Below, in pieces: positions 1 to 8,194 of a DNA stretch of 64,000 bases. Location: assembly GCF_001038485.1 (NCBI RefSeq), contig NZ_LDUE01000048.1, positions 86,738-150,737 on the forward strand, read 5' to 3'. Each line of letters begins with the position of its first letter. Position 1 is the first letter of the stretch. The notes under the pieces are model-generated. The model was given only the letters and a program-made list of their open reading frames with translations, ran no database searches and was not told the origin of the DNA. The position numbers and the translations under genes are program-made. The stretch is from Ornithinibacillus californiensis (GTDB lineage Bacteria > Bacillota > Bacilli > Bacillales > Amphibacillaceae).

Positions 1-526
1 TGCCCAGCAATTCATCTGGAATATTCATATTAAATGCTAGTCTACGAGCTTGATAAGGAAGAAGACCTACTACTGGATCAATAACTTCTTTGAAGATCTT
101 TTCAGGTGTTTCTGCTGCAACTTCCTCAATTTCAGTACCACCCTCTTCAGACCCCATCATAACTACACGTGAAGTAGCACGATCAAGTACGACACCTACG
201 TAATATTCTTTCTGAATATCACAGCCTTCTTCAATAAGTAAACGCTTAACTTCTTTGCCCTCTGGTCCGGTTTGGTGTGTTACTAGAGTCTTACCAAGAA
301 TTTCATTAGCGTATGTACGAACTTCATCTAAATTCTTAGCAACCTTAACTCCACCGGCTTTCCCGCGTCCACCAGCATGAATTTGTGCTTTTACTACAGT
401 AACAGTCGTACCTAATTTTCCAGCTGCCTCAACAGCCTCATCTACCGTATATGCAACATATCCATTAGGAACTTTTACACCGAAACCTTTTAAGATTTCT
501 TTCCCTTGATACTCATGAATATTCAT
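1..526 (-). CDS. sucC: Succinyl-CoA synthetase beta subunit, N-terminal part
   Basis: ADP-forming succinate-CoA ligase beta chain of the TCA cycle, which makes succinyl-CoA reversibly with SucD. The reading frame opens at an ATG at 526 preceded by a GGGAGGATG-type ribosome binding site and begins [13 protein letters not shown], the usual start of this family. About 175 residues of the ATP-grasp domain are visible, including a glycine-rich [11 protein letters not shown] segment. The gene runs off the left edge of the window, so the C-terminal CoA-ligase domain is not seen. In Bacillus it follows the ylqG-ylqH genes, as here, and is followed by sucD. Confidence 0.93.
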   Translation of the reverse strand, partial: MNIHEYQGKEILKGFGVKVPNGYVAYTVDEAVEAAGKLGTTVTVVKAQIHAGGRGKAGGVKVAKNLDEVRTYANEILGKTLVTHQTGPEGKEVKRLLIEEGCDIQKEYYVGVVLDRATSRVVMMGSEEGGTEIEEVAAETPEKIFKEVIDPVVGLLPYQARRLAFNMNIPDELLG

Positions 527-624
527 TCTTCATCCTCCCATCAAAAATCACTGCATTTTCATTGTATTAAAAAACAGAAATTTGTACAAGAAAAGAACTA
601 CTATTTGTCGTAAAATTATTAGTA

Positions 625-900
625 TTATTTGTTTTGGTCCATCTTTTGATCTGTTCGGTAGATAAATGCAAACACCTCAGCTACTGCTTGATAGAGTTCT
701 TCTGGTACTTTTTCATTTATATCTAGTTTAGAAAGCAATTCGACCATATTCCTGTCTTCCATGATAGGTATATGATTCTCTTTAGCTTTCTTAATAATAT
801 TTTCTGCTATTAACCCTTTCCCAGTTGCGCTTACTTTTGGCGCATCTGCTTTTTCTTGATCATAGCTTAATGCAATCGCCTTTTTTCGATTGTGATTCAT
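625..900 (-). CDS. FlhB C-terminal domain-like protein (YlqH/FlhX type)
   Basis: A 91-residue protein that corresponds to the cytoplasmic C-terminal half of the flagellar export gate protein FlhB, without the membrane domain. Visible family features are the ALSYD and DAPKVSATGKG segments, then HIPIMEDR and a VPEELYQAVAEVFAFIYR tail. The NPTH autocleavage motif of full-length FlhB is not present; the protein begins roughly where the cleaved fragment would. It overlaps the upstream FliK-like gene by 4 nt (ATGA), implying translational coupling. Its role in Bacillus is not firmly established; partial substitution for the FlhB C-terminus is a family-level inference. Confidence 0.85.
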   Translation of the reverse strand: MNHNRKKAIALSYDQEKADAPKVSATGKGLIAENIIKKAKENHIPIMEDRNMVELLSKLDINEKVPEELYQAVAEVFAFIYRTDQKMDQNK

Positions 901-2615
901 ATCCGAAAGTCTACCCCCTCATATGATACTTGCTGTTTCTCAACTTCTACTTTGTTATTAGGAGTAGTCGAATCTTTCATTGTTAAAGGTCGAAATATGA
1001 CTGAAGACAAATGATAGTCAAGTTTTTCTAATCCGCTCTTTAATATTGGTTTTAAAGACTGGGTTAAATCACTGATATCGTTATCATTTAAGATGGATAA
1101 AGAGATAGCTCGTTTTTGGACTTGCATGTCTATAACCGTCTGTTCCAGATTTGTGAGATCAAGGAAGAACATGACTCTACAAAAATCTGGGTTCAATTCA
1201 CCAGTATCCGTTCTTTTTCCCTCAAACGACATCCCAATATCATTTTCCATACCAAATACTTTTCCTGGCATAATCAGATTTGCCTGAAGTGCCTTATCGG
1301 TTTCAAGAACTGACTGTAATTGTAATCCATTGATAGATTGTAATAGTCTAGTCGCGTGATCTTGGATGAATCCATCACTAGATTGCAGAATCTGTAACAA
1401 CATCCCTTTCAATGTATTGCTAGGATTTTCCCCAGATTGTAAGATGGTTTTTTCATAGTTGAGGCCAACCTCTTGTAATACTAGTTGTTTCTGACTAAGA
1501 AATGTTTCCTTTAACATGTGATGTAGAAGTGAGTCAAGTTTTACATAATTTTTTGTGTTAGCTAATATTTCTATATCTGCAAGTAATGCCTTCAATTGTT
1601 GAGGGTTATTAATGAATGAATCTAAATTGCGTGGTGTGAGGCGAAATATAGATTGCTCTACTTCCTGTTTTAAATTAGCAAAGGATTCATTAGACAAAGG
1701 GAGGTTTTTGGTTATATTCCAATGTAATAACTCTCCCCAGTTTGTTAATAATGAATTAGCTTGCTGATTTATCAAAGTTAGATTAGATAGGATTGTACCT
1801 AACTGCTTAGGTGAATCAATCTGCAATAGATGGTTAACAGGAGCTACATTCTGATTCATCATTTGGTTTACCCGATTACTCCAACTACTAAACGGAATTT
1901 CACGGTCTATTACACCAATCACTTTCAATACATTAACTATTTCAGGACTATCCAATAAAGGCGATAGTTGGGATATTCTTATTTCACTTGAATTTCCAGA
2001 AAACTGTTTAAGTTGACTAAGTAGATCCTGTTTCAGTTTCGTATCTGTAGTATGGGGTTGTTGCATTTCTGCTTCTAATGTAACAATGCGCTCGGTAAAA
2101 CTTCCCAAAAATCGTGAAGACAAGGCTTGGAATAACGCTTCCGTAATGGGAGTTTTATTTAGAATCATGTCTTGCAATACCAGTTTAGCTTGCCCTTTAT
2201 CAGAAGCTGCATTTAATAATGCTATGGCATTCTGTAATTGGCCTTTATCAAACGGAATCTTATTCCGCAGTAGTAAACCAACAAATTCTTGATTGAGTTT
2301 CGTATGTTTTATACCTAATTGGCGCAACAAGTGTAAATAGTTCATTTGTGAATTAGGGCCACTATCCAATGAGTCGCCTAAAACCTTCAATAGTATAACA
2401 TTATCTGTACTTTTCACTTGGAAATGGTAGCGTGCTCCTACCTCTAAGGAAGCTTCTAACTGAGCAATTAATTGATTCGTTCCAAGCTGAATTTGTGCTT
2501 TGTTATTCGGAAACAGTTTATGTATGTTTCCTTGTATAATTTGCCCAGTTCTTAGATGTAGGGTACCTACCTTTAGGTTTGATAACTGACTTTGTGCAAC
2601 TTGTTGAATATTCAT
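897..2615 (-). CDS. FliK-like hypothetical protein (YlqG position)
   Basis: A large (572 residue), Gln/Asn/Leu-rich protein of uncertain function in the position of B. subtilis ylqG. The first half is low complexity and helical. The last ~110 residues (ELNPDFCRVMFFLDL, then IDMQVQKRAISLSI) resemble the C-terminal domain of flagellar hook-length control protein FliK. I chose the ATG at 2615, which follows AAGGTGAG at good distance; a GTG at 2624 would lie directly on the ribosome binding site. It is adjacent to rnhB and coupled by 4 nt to the FlhB-like gene, and the pairing of a FliK-like and an FlhB-like product is suggestive of a linked role. Confidence 0.72.
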   Translation of the reverse strand: MNIQQVAQSQLSNLKVGTLHLRTGQIIQGNIHKLFPNNKAQIQLGTNQLIAQLEASLEVGARYHFQVKSTDNVILLKVLGDSLDSGPNSQMNYLHLLRQLGIKHTKLNQEFVGLLLRNKIPFDKGQLQNAIALLNAASDKGQAKLVLQDMILNKTPITEALFQALSSRFLGSFTERIVTLEAEMQQPHTTDTKLKQDLLSQLKQFSGNSSEIRISQLSPLLDSPEIVNVLKVIGVIDREIPFSSWSNRVNQMMNQNVAPVNHLLQIDSPKQLGTILSNLTLINQQANSLLTNWGELLHWNITKNLPLSNESFANLKQEVEQSIFRLTPRNLDSFINNPQQLKALLADIEILANTKNYVKLDSLLHHMLKETFLSQKQLVLQEVGLNYEKTILQSGENPSNTLKGMLLQILQSSDGFIQDHATRLLQSINGLQLQSVLETDKALQANLIMPGKVFGMENDIGMSFEGKRTDTGELNPDFCRVMFFLDLTNLEQTVIDMQVQKRAISLSILNDNDISDLTQSLKPILKSGLEKLDYHLSSVIFRPLTMKDSTTPNNKVEVEKQQVSYEGVDFRI

Positions 2616-2624
2616 CTGAACCAC

Positions 2625-3395
2625 TCACCTTATATTTTCTTTAACAGGCCCGAATGACTTACGATGATATGGCGAAATACCATATTCTTTAAGCATCTCC
2701 ATATGCAATTTTGTCCCGTACCCCATATTCGACTGAAAATCGTACATCGGATATTCGGAATGAATCTCCTTCATTAATCTATCTCTACTTACTTTTGCAA
2801 GAATACTTGCTGCTGCGATCGAAATACTTCTGGCATCACCTTTAATAATAGCTTCTGAGGAGCATGGCAGACTATCAAGTTCAACTGCATCTATCAATAC
2901 ATGCTGAGCCTTTGGACTTAATTGAGTCAATGCATTTCGCATTGCTAGTTTTGTAGATTCTAGTATATTTATTTCATCTATCGTTTGATTATCAACTATA
3001 GAAATACCATAACTAATGGCATTTTCTTTAATGATTTCAAAGTATTCCTCACGTTTTGATTCACTTAACTGCTTTGAATCATTTAAACCTAATAGTTTAA
3101 AATCTATTGGTAAGATTACTGCAGCGGCTACAACTGGGCCAGCTAATGGTCCTCTACCCGCTTCATCAATTCCAGCAACGAATTTCTTTCCAATTTGGTA
3201 ACTCTTTTTTTCGTAAACAGACATCTCTTCATAGGCCATCTCTAAAGCCAATTGTTTTAGCTTTTGCTTTTCATAAGTTTGAATGAGTTGTTGTACTCCT
3301 TTACGGCTGTCATTTTTTAGCGATTCAATATCAATGTCTGTTAGTCTTTCCTGTTGTAATAACGTTCTTAATTCACTGATGGATTGATTTCCCAT
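2625..3395 (-). CDS. rnhB: Ribonuclease HII
   Basis: Cleaves RNA in RNA-DNA hybrids and removes single ribonucleotides from DNA. The 256-residue length is typical of Bacillus RNase HII, with an N-terminal ~70 residue extension. The catalytic signature GIDEAGRGPLAGPV places the acidic pair at D77-E78; further conserved blocks are LNDSKQLS, IKGDARSISIAAASILAKVSRD and the GYGTKLH segment near the C-terminus. ATG start at 3395 with AAGGTG six bases upstream. A terminator-like hairpin between rbgA and this gene suggests it can be expressed independently. Confidence 0.96.
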   Translation of the reverse strand: MGNQSISELRTLLQQERLTDIDIESLKNDSRKGVQQLIQTYEKQKLKQLALEMAYEEMSVYEKKSYQIGKKFVAGIDEAGRGPLAGPVVAAAVILPIDFKLLGLNDSKQLSESKREEYFEIIKENAISYGISIVDNQTIDEINILESTKLAMRNALTQLSPKAQHVLIDAVELDSLPCSSEAIIKGDARSISIAAASILAKVSRDRLMKEIHSEYPMYDFQSNMGYGTKLHMEMLKEYGISPYHRKSFGPVKENIR

Positions 3396-3440
3396 GTTAA
3401 CACCTTACTTTCTATACCTTTTATATCGGCTCACACTATA

Positions 3441-3478
3441 AAAAATAAAAGACATCCATCTAATGATGTATGTCTTTA
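3441..3478 (-). terminator. Rho-independent terminator after rbgA
   Basis: A 13-bp stem with one mismatch (arms 3448-3460 and 3465-3477, loop taat) is followed, on the minus strand, by TATTTTT. It overlaps the rbgA stop codon and lies before rnhB. Confidence 0.7.
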
Positions 3479-4330
3479 TCCTTCCTCTTTAGGTCTTTCC
3501 AAGGTTATATTACCTAGTCGTCCCGTCCTTAGATCGCGAATTACAAGGTCACTAACTTTATCAAGATTTATATTTCCTCCGCTCTCAAGAGCACCCCTGA
3601 ACTTACCTATTTTCATAAAAATCTCTAACATGTCTTCTTCATGTTGTTCAATTTGATAACGTTCTTCTAGAGACTTAGGATAATATTCTTTTAAATAATT
3701 AATTACAAATACAACGATATCTTGTATCGAAAGCAATTGGTCTTTTATGGTACCTATTGCAGCCAGTCGATACCCTACCGTTTGGTCCTCAAATTTAGGC
3801 CACAATATACCAGGTGTATCTAATAATTCAAATTCCTTTTTCACTTTAATCCAAAGCTGTTGTTTTGTTACTCCTGGCCGGTCGCCAACTTTTGCTATCT
3901 TTTTGTTAGCCAGTCGATTAATTAACGTTGATTTTCCTACATTTGGTATCCCGACGATCATTGCTCGTGCAGCACGTGGTTGGATTCCTTTTTTCTTCAA
4001 TTTCTCTAGCTTTACTTTTCCTAGCTCTTTTGCTAATTGTATAACTCTATTCACATCGGATTTGTCATTAACATTCACAGCTAAGGCCGGAATTTCACGC
4101 TCTTTAAAGTATTCTATCCATTCATTAGTGACCTTAGTGTCTGCCAAATCACGTTTCATTAATAGAATCATCTTGGATTTGCTTTGTAATACTTGCTGAA
4201 GCATCGGATTTTGAGATGATAAAGGGGCTCTAGCATCCACAAGCTCCATTACAAAATCAACCAATTTAAGCTTTTCTTCTATTTCTCTTCTTGCTTTGGC
4301 CATATGGCCAGGAAACCATTGAATTGTCAT
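3476..4330 (-). CDS. rbgA: Ribosome biogenesis GTPase RbgA (YlqF)
   Basis: Circularly permuted GTPase needed for late assembly of the 50S subunit. The N-terminus MTIQWFPGHMAKARRE is the family hallmark. The G-motif order is permuted: G4 near residues 58-61, then G1 (GIPNVGKSTLINRL, about residues 128-138) and G3 (LLDTPGILWPKFED), followed by a helical RNA-binding C-terminal domain. The G4 motif, normally NKxD, reads MKRD here: the codon at 4157-4159 is ATG, so the base-specifying Asn is Met at residue 58. The rest of the protein looks intact. It lies directly downstream of lepB, as in B. subtilis. Confidence 0.96.
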   Translation of the reverse strand: MTIQWFPGHMAKARREIEEKLKLVDFVMELVDARAPLSSQNPMLQQVLQSKSKMILLMKRDLADTKVTNEWIEYFKEREIPALAVNVNDKSDVNRVIQLAKELGKVKLEKLKKKGIQPRAARAMIVGIPNVGKSTLINRLANKKIAKVGDRPGVTKQQLWIKVKKEFELLDTPGILWPKFEDQTVGYRLAAIGTIKDQLLSIQDIVVFVINYLKEYYPKSLEERYQIEQHEEDMLEIFMKIGKFRGALESGGNINLDKVSDLVIRDLRTGRLGNITLERPKEEG

Positions 4331-4337
4331 AGTTGTC

Positions 4338-4886
4338 CTACTCTCCTATGAATTTAAATCGATCAAACGGCCAGTATATCACACTTGCTTTGCCAACAAT
4401 CTGATCAATTGGTATTGGACCGAGTAACCTACTGTCTGTAGAGTTCGTTCGATTGTCACCAAGTACAAAAACATGCCCCTCTGGAACTGTGCCATAGTTA
4501 CCCTTTATTACTTCCAAGGTGAAATCATTTGTTTCTATATCTACACGGGTATCAAGAAAGAACTCTTCTTCTATAGGCTCACCATCTATATATAAAATAT
4601 TATCTTTATAAGCTACATGCTCACCAGGTAAGGCGATGACACGTTTAATAAAATCCTTTTGGTCATTGGCATGAAACACAACAACATCAAATCGTTCCGG
4701 TTCATCTATTTTGTAAAGAAATTTATTAACGATCATTTGATCTCGATCATGTAATGTTGGTTGCATGGAAGGACCGTCAACGATAATAGGTGTAAATAAG
4801 AAGGTTCTTACTAAAAAGGCTATACCAAATGCGATTAATAATGCTTTTAACCAATCAAACCACTCACTTTTCCCTTTAGCAGCCAT
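4338..4886 (-). CDS. lepB: Type I signal peptidase
   Basis: Membrane-anchored endopeptidase that removes signal peptides from secreted proteins. There is one N-terminal transmembrane segment (about residues 12-32, LKALLIAFGIAFLVRTFLF), then the catalytic Ser in GPSMQPTL (S40) and the general-base Lys in FIKRVIALPGE (K81), plus the GDNRTNSTDSR box near the C-terminus. At 182 residues it matches the Gram-positive SipS/SipT class. ATG at 4886 has GGAGG eight bases upstream. The preceding gene, rplS, ends in its own terminator, so this gene must have a separate promoter in the AT-rich stretch 4887-4960. Confidence 0.95.
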   Translation of the reverse strand: MAAKGKSEWFDWLKALLIAFGIAFLVRTFLFTPIIVDGPSMQPTLHDRDQMIVNKFLYKIDEPERFDVVVFHANDQKDFIKRVIALPGEHVAYKDNILYIDGEPIEEEFFLDTRVDIETNDFTLEVIKGNYGTVPEGHVFVLGDNRTNSTDSRLLGPIPIDQIVGKASVIYWPFDRFKFIGE

Positions 4887-4960
4887 ATTCTAACCTCCGA
4901 AACCTTGCTCTTATAATTATATTATAATTTATCATGTAGCTATTATGTTTTCTTTTATGT

Positions 4961-4994
4961 AAAAAGGAGCTTGAATAAAATACCAAGCTCCTTT
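4961..4994 (-). terminator. Rho-independent terminator after rplS
   Basis: Perfect 11-bp stem AAAGGAGCTTG (arms 4984-4994 and 4963-4973) with a 10-nt loop, followed on the minus strand by a T run. It closes the ylqD-rimM-trmD-rplS unit. Confidence 0.85.
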
Positions 4995-5020
4995 CCAAAT
5001 GCATTCTTCGATTTCTATTC

Positions 5021-5365
5021 TTAGCGACGTTCTTTAATACGTGCTGCTTTTCCGCGTAGGTTACGAAGATAGTATAGTTTCGCACGACGTACAATACCAC
5101 GACGTGTAACTTCGATTTTATCAAGACGAGGTGAATGTACTGGGAAAGTACGTTCAACACCTACACCATAAGAAATTTTTCTTACTGTAAATGTCTCGCT
5201 GATTCCACCGTTTTGACGTTTAATAACGACACCTTCGAAAACCTGGATACGTTCACGAGTTCCTTCTACAACTTTAACGTGAACTTTAACAGTATCTCCT
5301 GGGCGGAAATCAGGATGATCGTTACGAAGCTGATCTTTTGTGATTTCTTCGATTAATTTTTGCAT
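5021..5365 (-). CDS. rplS: 50S ribosomal protein L19
   Basis: Ribosomal protein at the 30S-50S interface. 114 residues, the usual length; blocks [33 protein letters not shown] and [20 protein letters not shown] are diagnostic. ATG at 5365 follows GGAAGGAGTG. It lies behind trmD, the conserved trmD-rplS order, with a structured 216-nt gap that probably carries the autoregulatory L19 leader. Confidence 0.98.
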   Translation of the reverse strand: MQKLIEEITKDQLRNDHPDFRPGDTVKVHVKVVEGTRERIQVFEGVVIKRQNGGISETFTVRKISYGVGVERTFPVHSPRLDKIEVTRRGIVRRAKLYYLRNLRGKAARIKERR

Positions 5366-5377
5366 CCTGCTTCACTC

Positions 5378-5440
5378 CTTCCAAACCAATGCTCATTATT
5401 CCCAATAGGTAACAGCGGAACATCGTTTATACGTACTTAA
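5378..5440 (-). ncRNA. Candidate L19 mRNA leader
   Basis: On the minus strand, the segment CGATGTTC (5418-5425) can pair with GAGCATTG (5387-5394) to form an 8-bp outer stem containing a small inner hairpin around CCTATTGGG, immediately upstream of the rplS ribosome binding site. Its position and the TGTTCCGCTG motif resemble the Firmicute L19 leader as I remember it; no covariance search was possible. Confidence 0.5.
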
Positions 5441-5581
5441 TCGTAGTTAAGCACAATAAATAATATATCATAATACGAGCTAGACTTCAACAAATTATTT
5501 CAACATAAGTTTCAATACTACTAATAGAGAGTAACCAGAAAAGACTAAGGTTTTAAAAACCAATGATATTCCTATTTTATT

Positions 5582-6322
5582 TTACTCCGATTGCTTATCT
5601 ACTAGTTTTTGTAGGATTTTATTATCTTCTTCGGACAGCGAATAATCATCTAATAAATCTTTACGACGTTCATAGGTTCTTTTTAATGATTGTTCTCTTC
5701 GCCACGATTCAATTTTAGCGTGATCGCCAGATGTGAGTACTTCAGGTACCTTCATACCTCTAAAGTCTGCTGGTCTAGTATAATGCGGATGCTCTAATAA
5801 GCCTGTTGAAAAAGAATCTTGTGGTGCCGATTCTTGATTACCAAGAACTTCAGGCAAAAGCCTTACGACACTATCAACTACAACCATAGCCCCTAACTCG
5901 CCACCTGTAAGTACAAAATCACCTATTGAAATTTCATCTGTTACTAAATGCTCGCGTATTCGTTCATCATATCCTTCATAATGACCACAAATAATAACCA
6001 AGTGATCCTCTTCAGCTAATTCCTCAGCCTTTTTTTGTGTATAGCGCTCGCCTTGCGGACACATTAATACTATTCTTGGTTTAGACTCTTTGTCCGCTGT
6101 AATTGCATCTACTGCATCAAAAATAGGCTGTGGTGACAACACCATACCAGCCCCTCCACCATAAGGATAATCATCTACTTTGTTGTGTTTGTTTTCTGTG
6201 AAATCTCTAAAGTTCACCAGATTAAAATGAAACTTATCTTTTTCTTGTGCTTTTTTCAAGATTGAAGTATTAAAAACACTTTCAATCATCTCAGGAAACA
6301 ATGTTAGTATGTCTATTTGCAT
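5582..6322 (-). CDS. trmD: tRNA (guanine37-N1)-methyltransferase
   Basis: Methylates G37 of tRNAs that read CNN codons, preventing +1 frameshifting; SPOUT-fold homodimer. Conserved blocks: [10 protein letters not shown] at the N-terminus, then [26 protein letters not shown] and [11 protein letters not shown] with the following EVLTSGDH, which form the knotted SAM site. I chose the ATG at 6322, which aligns with the family start and overlaps the rimM TGA by one base; an in-frame TTG at 6325 is the alternative. 246 residues. Confidence 0.96.
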   Translation of the reverse strand: MQIDILTLFPEMIESVFNTSILKKAQEKDKFHFNLVNFRDFTENKHNKVDDYPYGGGAGMVLSPQPIFDAVDAITADKESKPRIVLMCPQGERYTQKKAEELAEEDHLVIICGHYEGYDERIREHLVTDEISIGDFVLTGGELGAMVVVDSVVRLLPEVLGNQESAPQDSFSTGLLEHPHYTRPADFRGMKVPEVLTSGDHAKIESWRREQSLKRTYERRKDLLDDYSLSEEDNKILQKLVDKQSE

Positions 6323-6837
6323 CAATCAAGCAATCCTTCCATTGGTTCGATAACGATTTTCTTTTCAGCAATATCAATATCTTTCACTACATCTTTAATA
6401 TACGGAATTAATATATCTTTACCTTTTGGTTGTTTTATAACCCATACATCATTTGCTCCAGGAGCTAATATTTCTTTGACTTGGCCAATAGAATTCCCTT
6501 CATTAGTAAATACTTCACAACCAATAATCTCATGGTAATAGTATTCGTTTTCTTCTAATTCGGTAAGTTGAGATTCCAATATTTTTAACGTAGAGCCTTT
6601 AAAATGCTCGACTTCATTAATATTGTTCAAACCTTTAAAATGAAGTAAATCAAACCCTTTGTGAATCCGATGACCATCAATCTCTAATTCTCTTACAACT
6701 TGATTATTTGTAACAAGATATAAAACATTTCCAATTTCAAAGCGATCTTCAAAATCACTTACTCGAAGAATTTTAAGATCTCCCCGAATTCCATGCGTAT
6801 TTATTATTTTTCCAACTGTGTACATTTTCTCATTCAT
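6322..6837 (-). CDS. rimM: 16S rRNA processing protein RimM
   Basis: Assembly factor for the head of the 30S subunit. The 171-residue protein begins [18 protein letters not shown], the family signature, followed by a beta-barrel N-domain and a PRC-barrel C-domain ([26 protein letters not shown]). ATG at 6837 with AGGTGA upstream. It overlaps trmD, the normal rpsP-khpA-ylqD-rimM-trmD-rplS order. Confidence 0.96.
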   Translation of the reverse strand: MNEKMYTVGKIINTHGIRGDLKILRVSDFEDRFEIGNVLYLVTNNQVVRELEIDGHRIHKGFDLLHFKGLNNINEVEHFKGSTLKILESQLTELEENEYYYHEIIGCEVFTNEGNSIGQVKEILAPGANDVWVIKQPKGKDILIPYIKDVVKDIDIAEKKIVIEPMEGLLD

Positions 6838-6850
6838 ATAATTTCACCTG

Positions 6851-7240
6851 CTAGTTATCAATTCGTACGACAACATCATCTTTAATAATGATGGCTGTAG
6901 TCTCCATAATCTCATTCCAATGCGTACCAACTTTTACCTCAACAAGAGCTTCAACTTCACTTTCAACAATTTCGCTTCCAATTTCTAGCATTTCCAATTG
7001 ATCGATTTTAAACTCAATGAGTTTTATTTTTTCCTTACGCTTTTTTATTTCTTGTTGAAAGCGGTCGTGGAGATCTTGTTTTGACATCCCTTTTCTATTT
7101 TGCAATTTTCGTTGCTCAAATAATAGTTGTTGACACTCTTGTTCAAGTCGCATTTTGTGTTTAGTGAACTTTTCTCTCAATTTGTCTTTGCTTTTCTCGG
7201 TAATAACTTGCTTTATAACTACTTTTTTTATAATATTCAC
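6851..7240 (-). CDS. ylqD: YlqD family protein
   Basis: 129-residue protein of unknown biochemical function, conserved in Bacillaceae between khpA and rimM. It has a charged, coiled-coil-like middle (residues ~15-80, rich in Lys/Glu/Gln) and a C-terminal beta-rich part ending in IIKDDVVVRIDN. The start is a GTG at 7240, preceded by GAGGT. It sits 13 bases before rimM, so it is probably co-transcribed with rimM-trmD-rplS. Confidence 0.85.
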   Translation of the reverse strand: MNIIKKVVIKQVITEKSKDKLREKFTKHKMRLEQECQQLLFEQRKLQNRKGMSKQDLHDRFQQEIKKRKEKIKLIEFKIDQLEMLEIGSEIVESEVEALVEVKVGTHWNEIMETTAIIIKDDVVVRIDN

Positions 7241-7350
7241 GTCTACCTCGCCTCAACCTTCCCTTTAATCAGTGCCCGTCGTATGTATTACACGAGTACA
7301 CCTTCAAAAGTCTGTTAACTATAAATAAGGCTATAATTTCTCTGTGAATG

Positions 7351-7382
7351 TGTAAAAAGGGAAAGGTCTCCCTTTCCCTTTA
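7351..7382 (-). terminator. Rho-independent terminator after khpA
   Basis: Perfect 11-bp GC-containing stem (arms 7356-7366 and 7371-7381, loop tctc) with a T run after it on the minus strand; the 3' arm includes the khpA stop codon. It separates rpsP-khpA from ylqD-rimM-trmD-rplS. Confidence 0.8.
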
Positions 7383-7607
7383 CATGATATCTAGATAGAT
7401 TCGTTTATTAGCGTCTGACTTAGCTGCATAAACTACAGTACGAATCGCTTTTGCAATACGGCCATTTTTTCCAATCACCTTACCAACGTCATTTTGATTT
7501 ACAGTAAGATGGTAGACAATTTTCGTGTCTTCTTCTCGCTCTGTCACAACAACGTCTTCTGGATAATCAACTAATGGTGCTACAATCGATTCAATAAGGG
7601 CTTTCAT
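7380..7607 (-). CDS. khpA: KH-domain RNA-binding protein KhpA (YlqC)
   Basis: Small RNA-binding protein (75 residues) with one KH domain; the GxxG loop is GKNG within VIGKNGRIAKAIR. In Firmicutes it partners with KhpB/Jag in RNA binding linked to cell elongation and division. It lies 14 bases behind rpsP and ends in a terminator, giving a two-gene rpsP-khpA unit. Confidence 0.93.
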   Translation of the reverse strand: MKALIESIVAPLVDYPEDVVVTEREEDTKIVYHLTVNQNDVGKVIGKNGRIAKAIRTVVYAAKSDANKRIYLDIM

Positions 7608-7621
7608 GATATCACACTACT

Positions 7622-7894
7622 TTACTTATTAGTTTTTTGTTCGTGGAATTTCTTCATGATGCCTTCTTTTGAGAATAAGTTACGTACTGTATCGCTTGGC
7701 TTAGCGCCTTTTGTCATCCAATCAAGTGCTTTTGCTTCATCTATTTTAACTTCAACTGGATCAACTACAGGATTATAAGTTCCAATTTGTTCAATAGAAC
7801 GTCCGTCACGAGGAGAACGTGAATCAGCTACAACAATACGATAGAAAGGATTTCTTTTAGAACCCATACGTTTTAAACGAATTTTTACTGCCAT
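7622..7894 (-). CDS. rpsP: 30S ribosomal protein S16
   Basis: Ribosomal protein of the 30S body. The start chosen is the ATG at 7894 ([20 protein letters not shown]), which has GGAGGT seven bases upstream and aligns with the family; an in-frame ATG 15 bases upstream would place the ribosome binding site inside the gene. 90 residues; [13 protein letters not shown] and IGTYNP blocks are diagnostic. First gene behind the promoter at 7932-7960. Confidence 0.97.
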   Translation of the reverse strand: MAVKIRLKRMGSKRNPFYRIVVADSRSPRDGRSIEQIGTYNPVVDPVEVKIDEAKALDWMTKGAKPSDTVRNLFSKEGIMKKFHEQKTNK

Positions 7895-7931
7895 TACTTG
7901 CACCTCCATTAATATGTTCTCACAAGAATTG

Positions 7932-7960
7932 ATTGTATCAGAAAGTTTTTAGTCTGTAAA
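7932..7960 (-). promoter_or_regulatory. Sigma-A-type promoter of rpsP-khpA
   Basis: On the minus strand TTTACA (7960-7955), a 17-base spacer, and TACAAT (7937-7932); each hexamer has one mismatch to consensus. It lies 38 bases upstream of the rpsP start. Confidence 0.6.
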
Positions 7961-8015
7961 GTGTTTTTACATTACATCTTGTTTTTTATAGTTATTTAGC
8001 ATTCTATCCTTATCC

Positions 8016-8134
8016 GCAGCCCGTATACACTTCGCTTTCCGTGGGCGGCTGGTGAGCCTCCTCAGAGCTATCGCTCTTGCGGGGTCTCACCGAAGCCTAT
8101 CCTCCCACAGGAGTCTCCGTGTATACGGGCTGCT
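8016..8134. repeat. Dispersed nested inverted repeat, copy 1
   Basis: 119-bp element between ffh and rpsP. A perfect 15-bp outer stem (GCAGCCCGTATACAC, 8016-8030, with its complement at 8120-8134) encloses inner pairings GTGGG/CCCAC, GGTGAG/CTCACC and a small AGAGC-TATC-GCTCT tip hairpin. The core is inverted relative to copies 2 and 3 and differs from that of copy 3 at only about one base in ~86. Much more GC-rich than its surroundings. See findings. Confidence 0.9.
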
Positions 8135-8194
8135 CAGAGCACTAAACTAGTTCATCTTACTAAATAGTAATACAGTATACAGAAAAACTAATTA

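Noticed and set aside
3747..4199. 150-residue open frame on the plus strand across rbgA
   Set aside because: It is the antisense shadow of a well-conserved GTPase gene, with no ribosome binding site or family motifs.
4876..5160. 94-residue minus-strand frame downstream of rplS
   Set aside because: It lies inside rplS and its terminator in another frame; no start signal or homology.
8016..8134. CRISPR-like repeat
   Set aside because: The copies are single, far apart and not separated by spacers of constant length; no cas genes are near.
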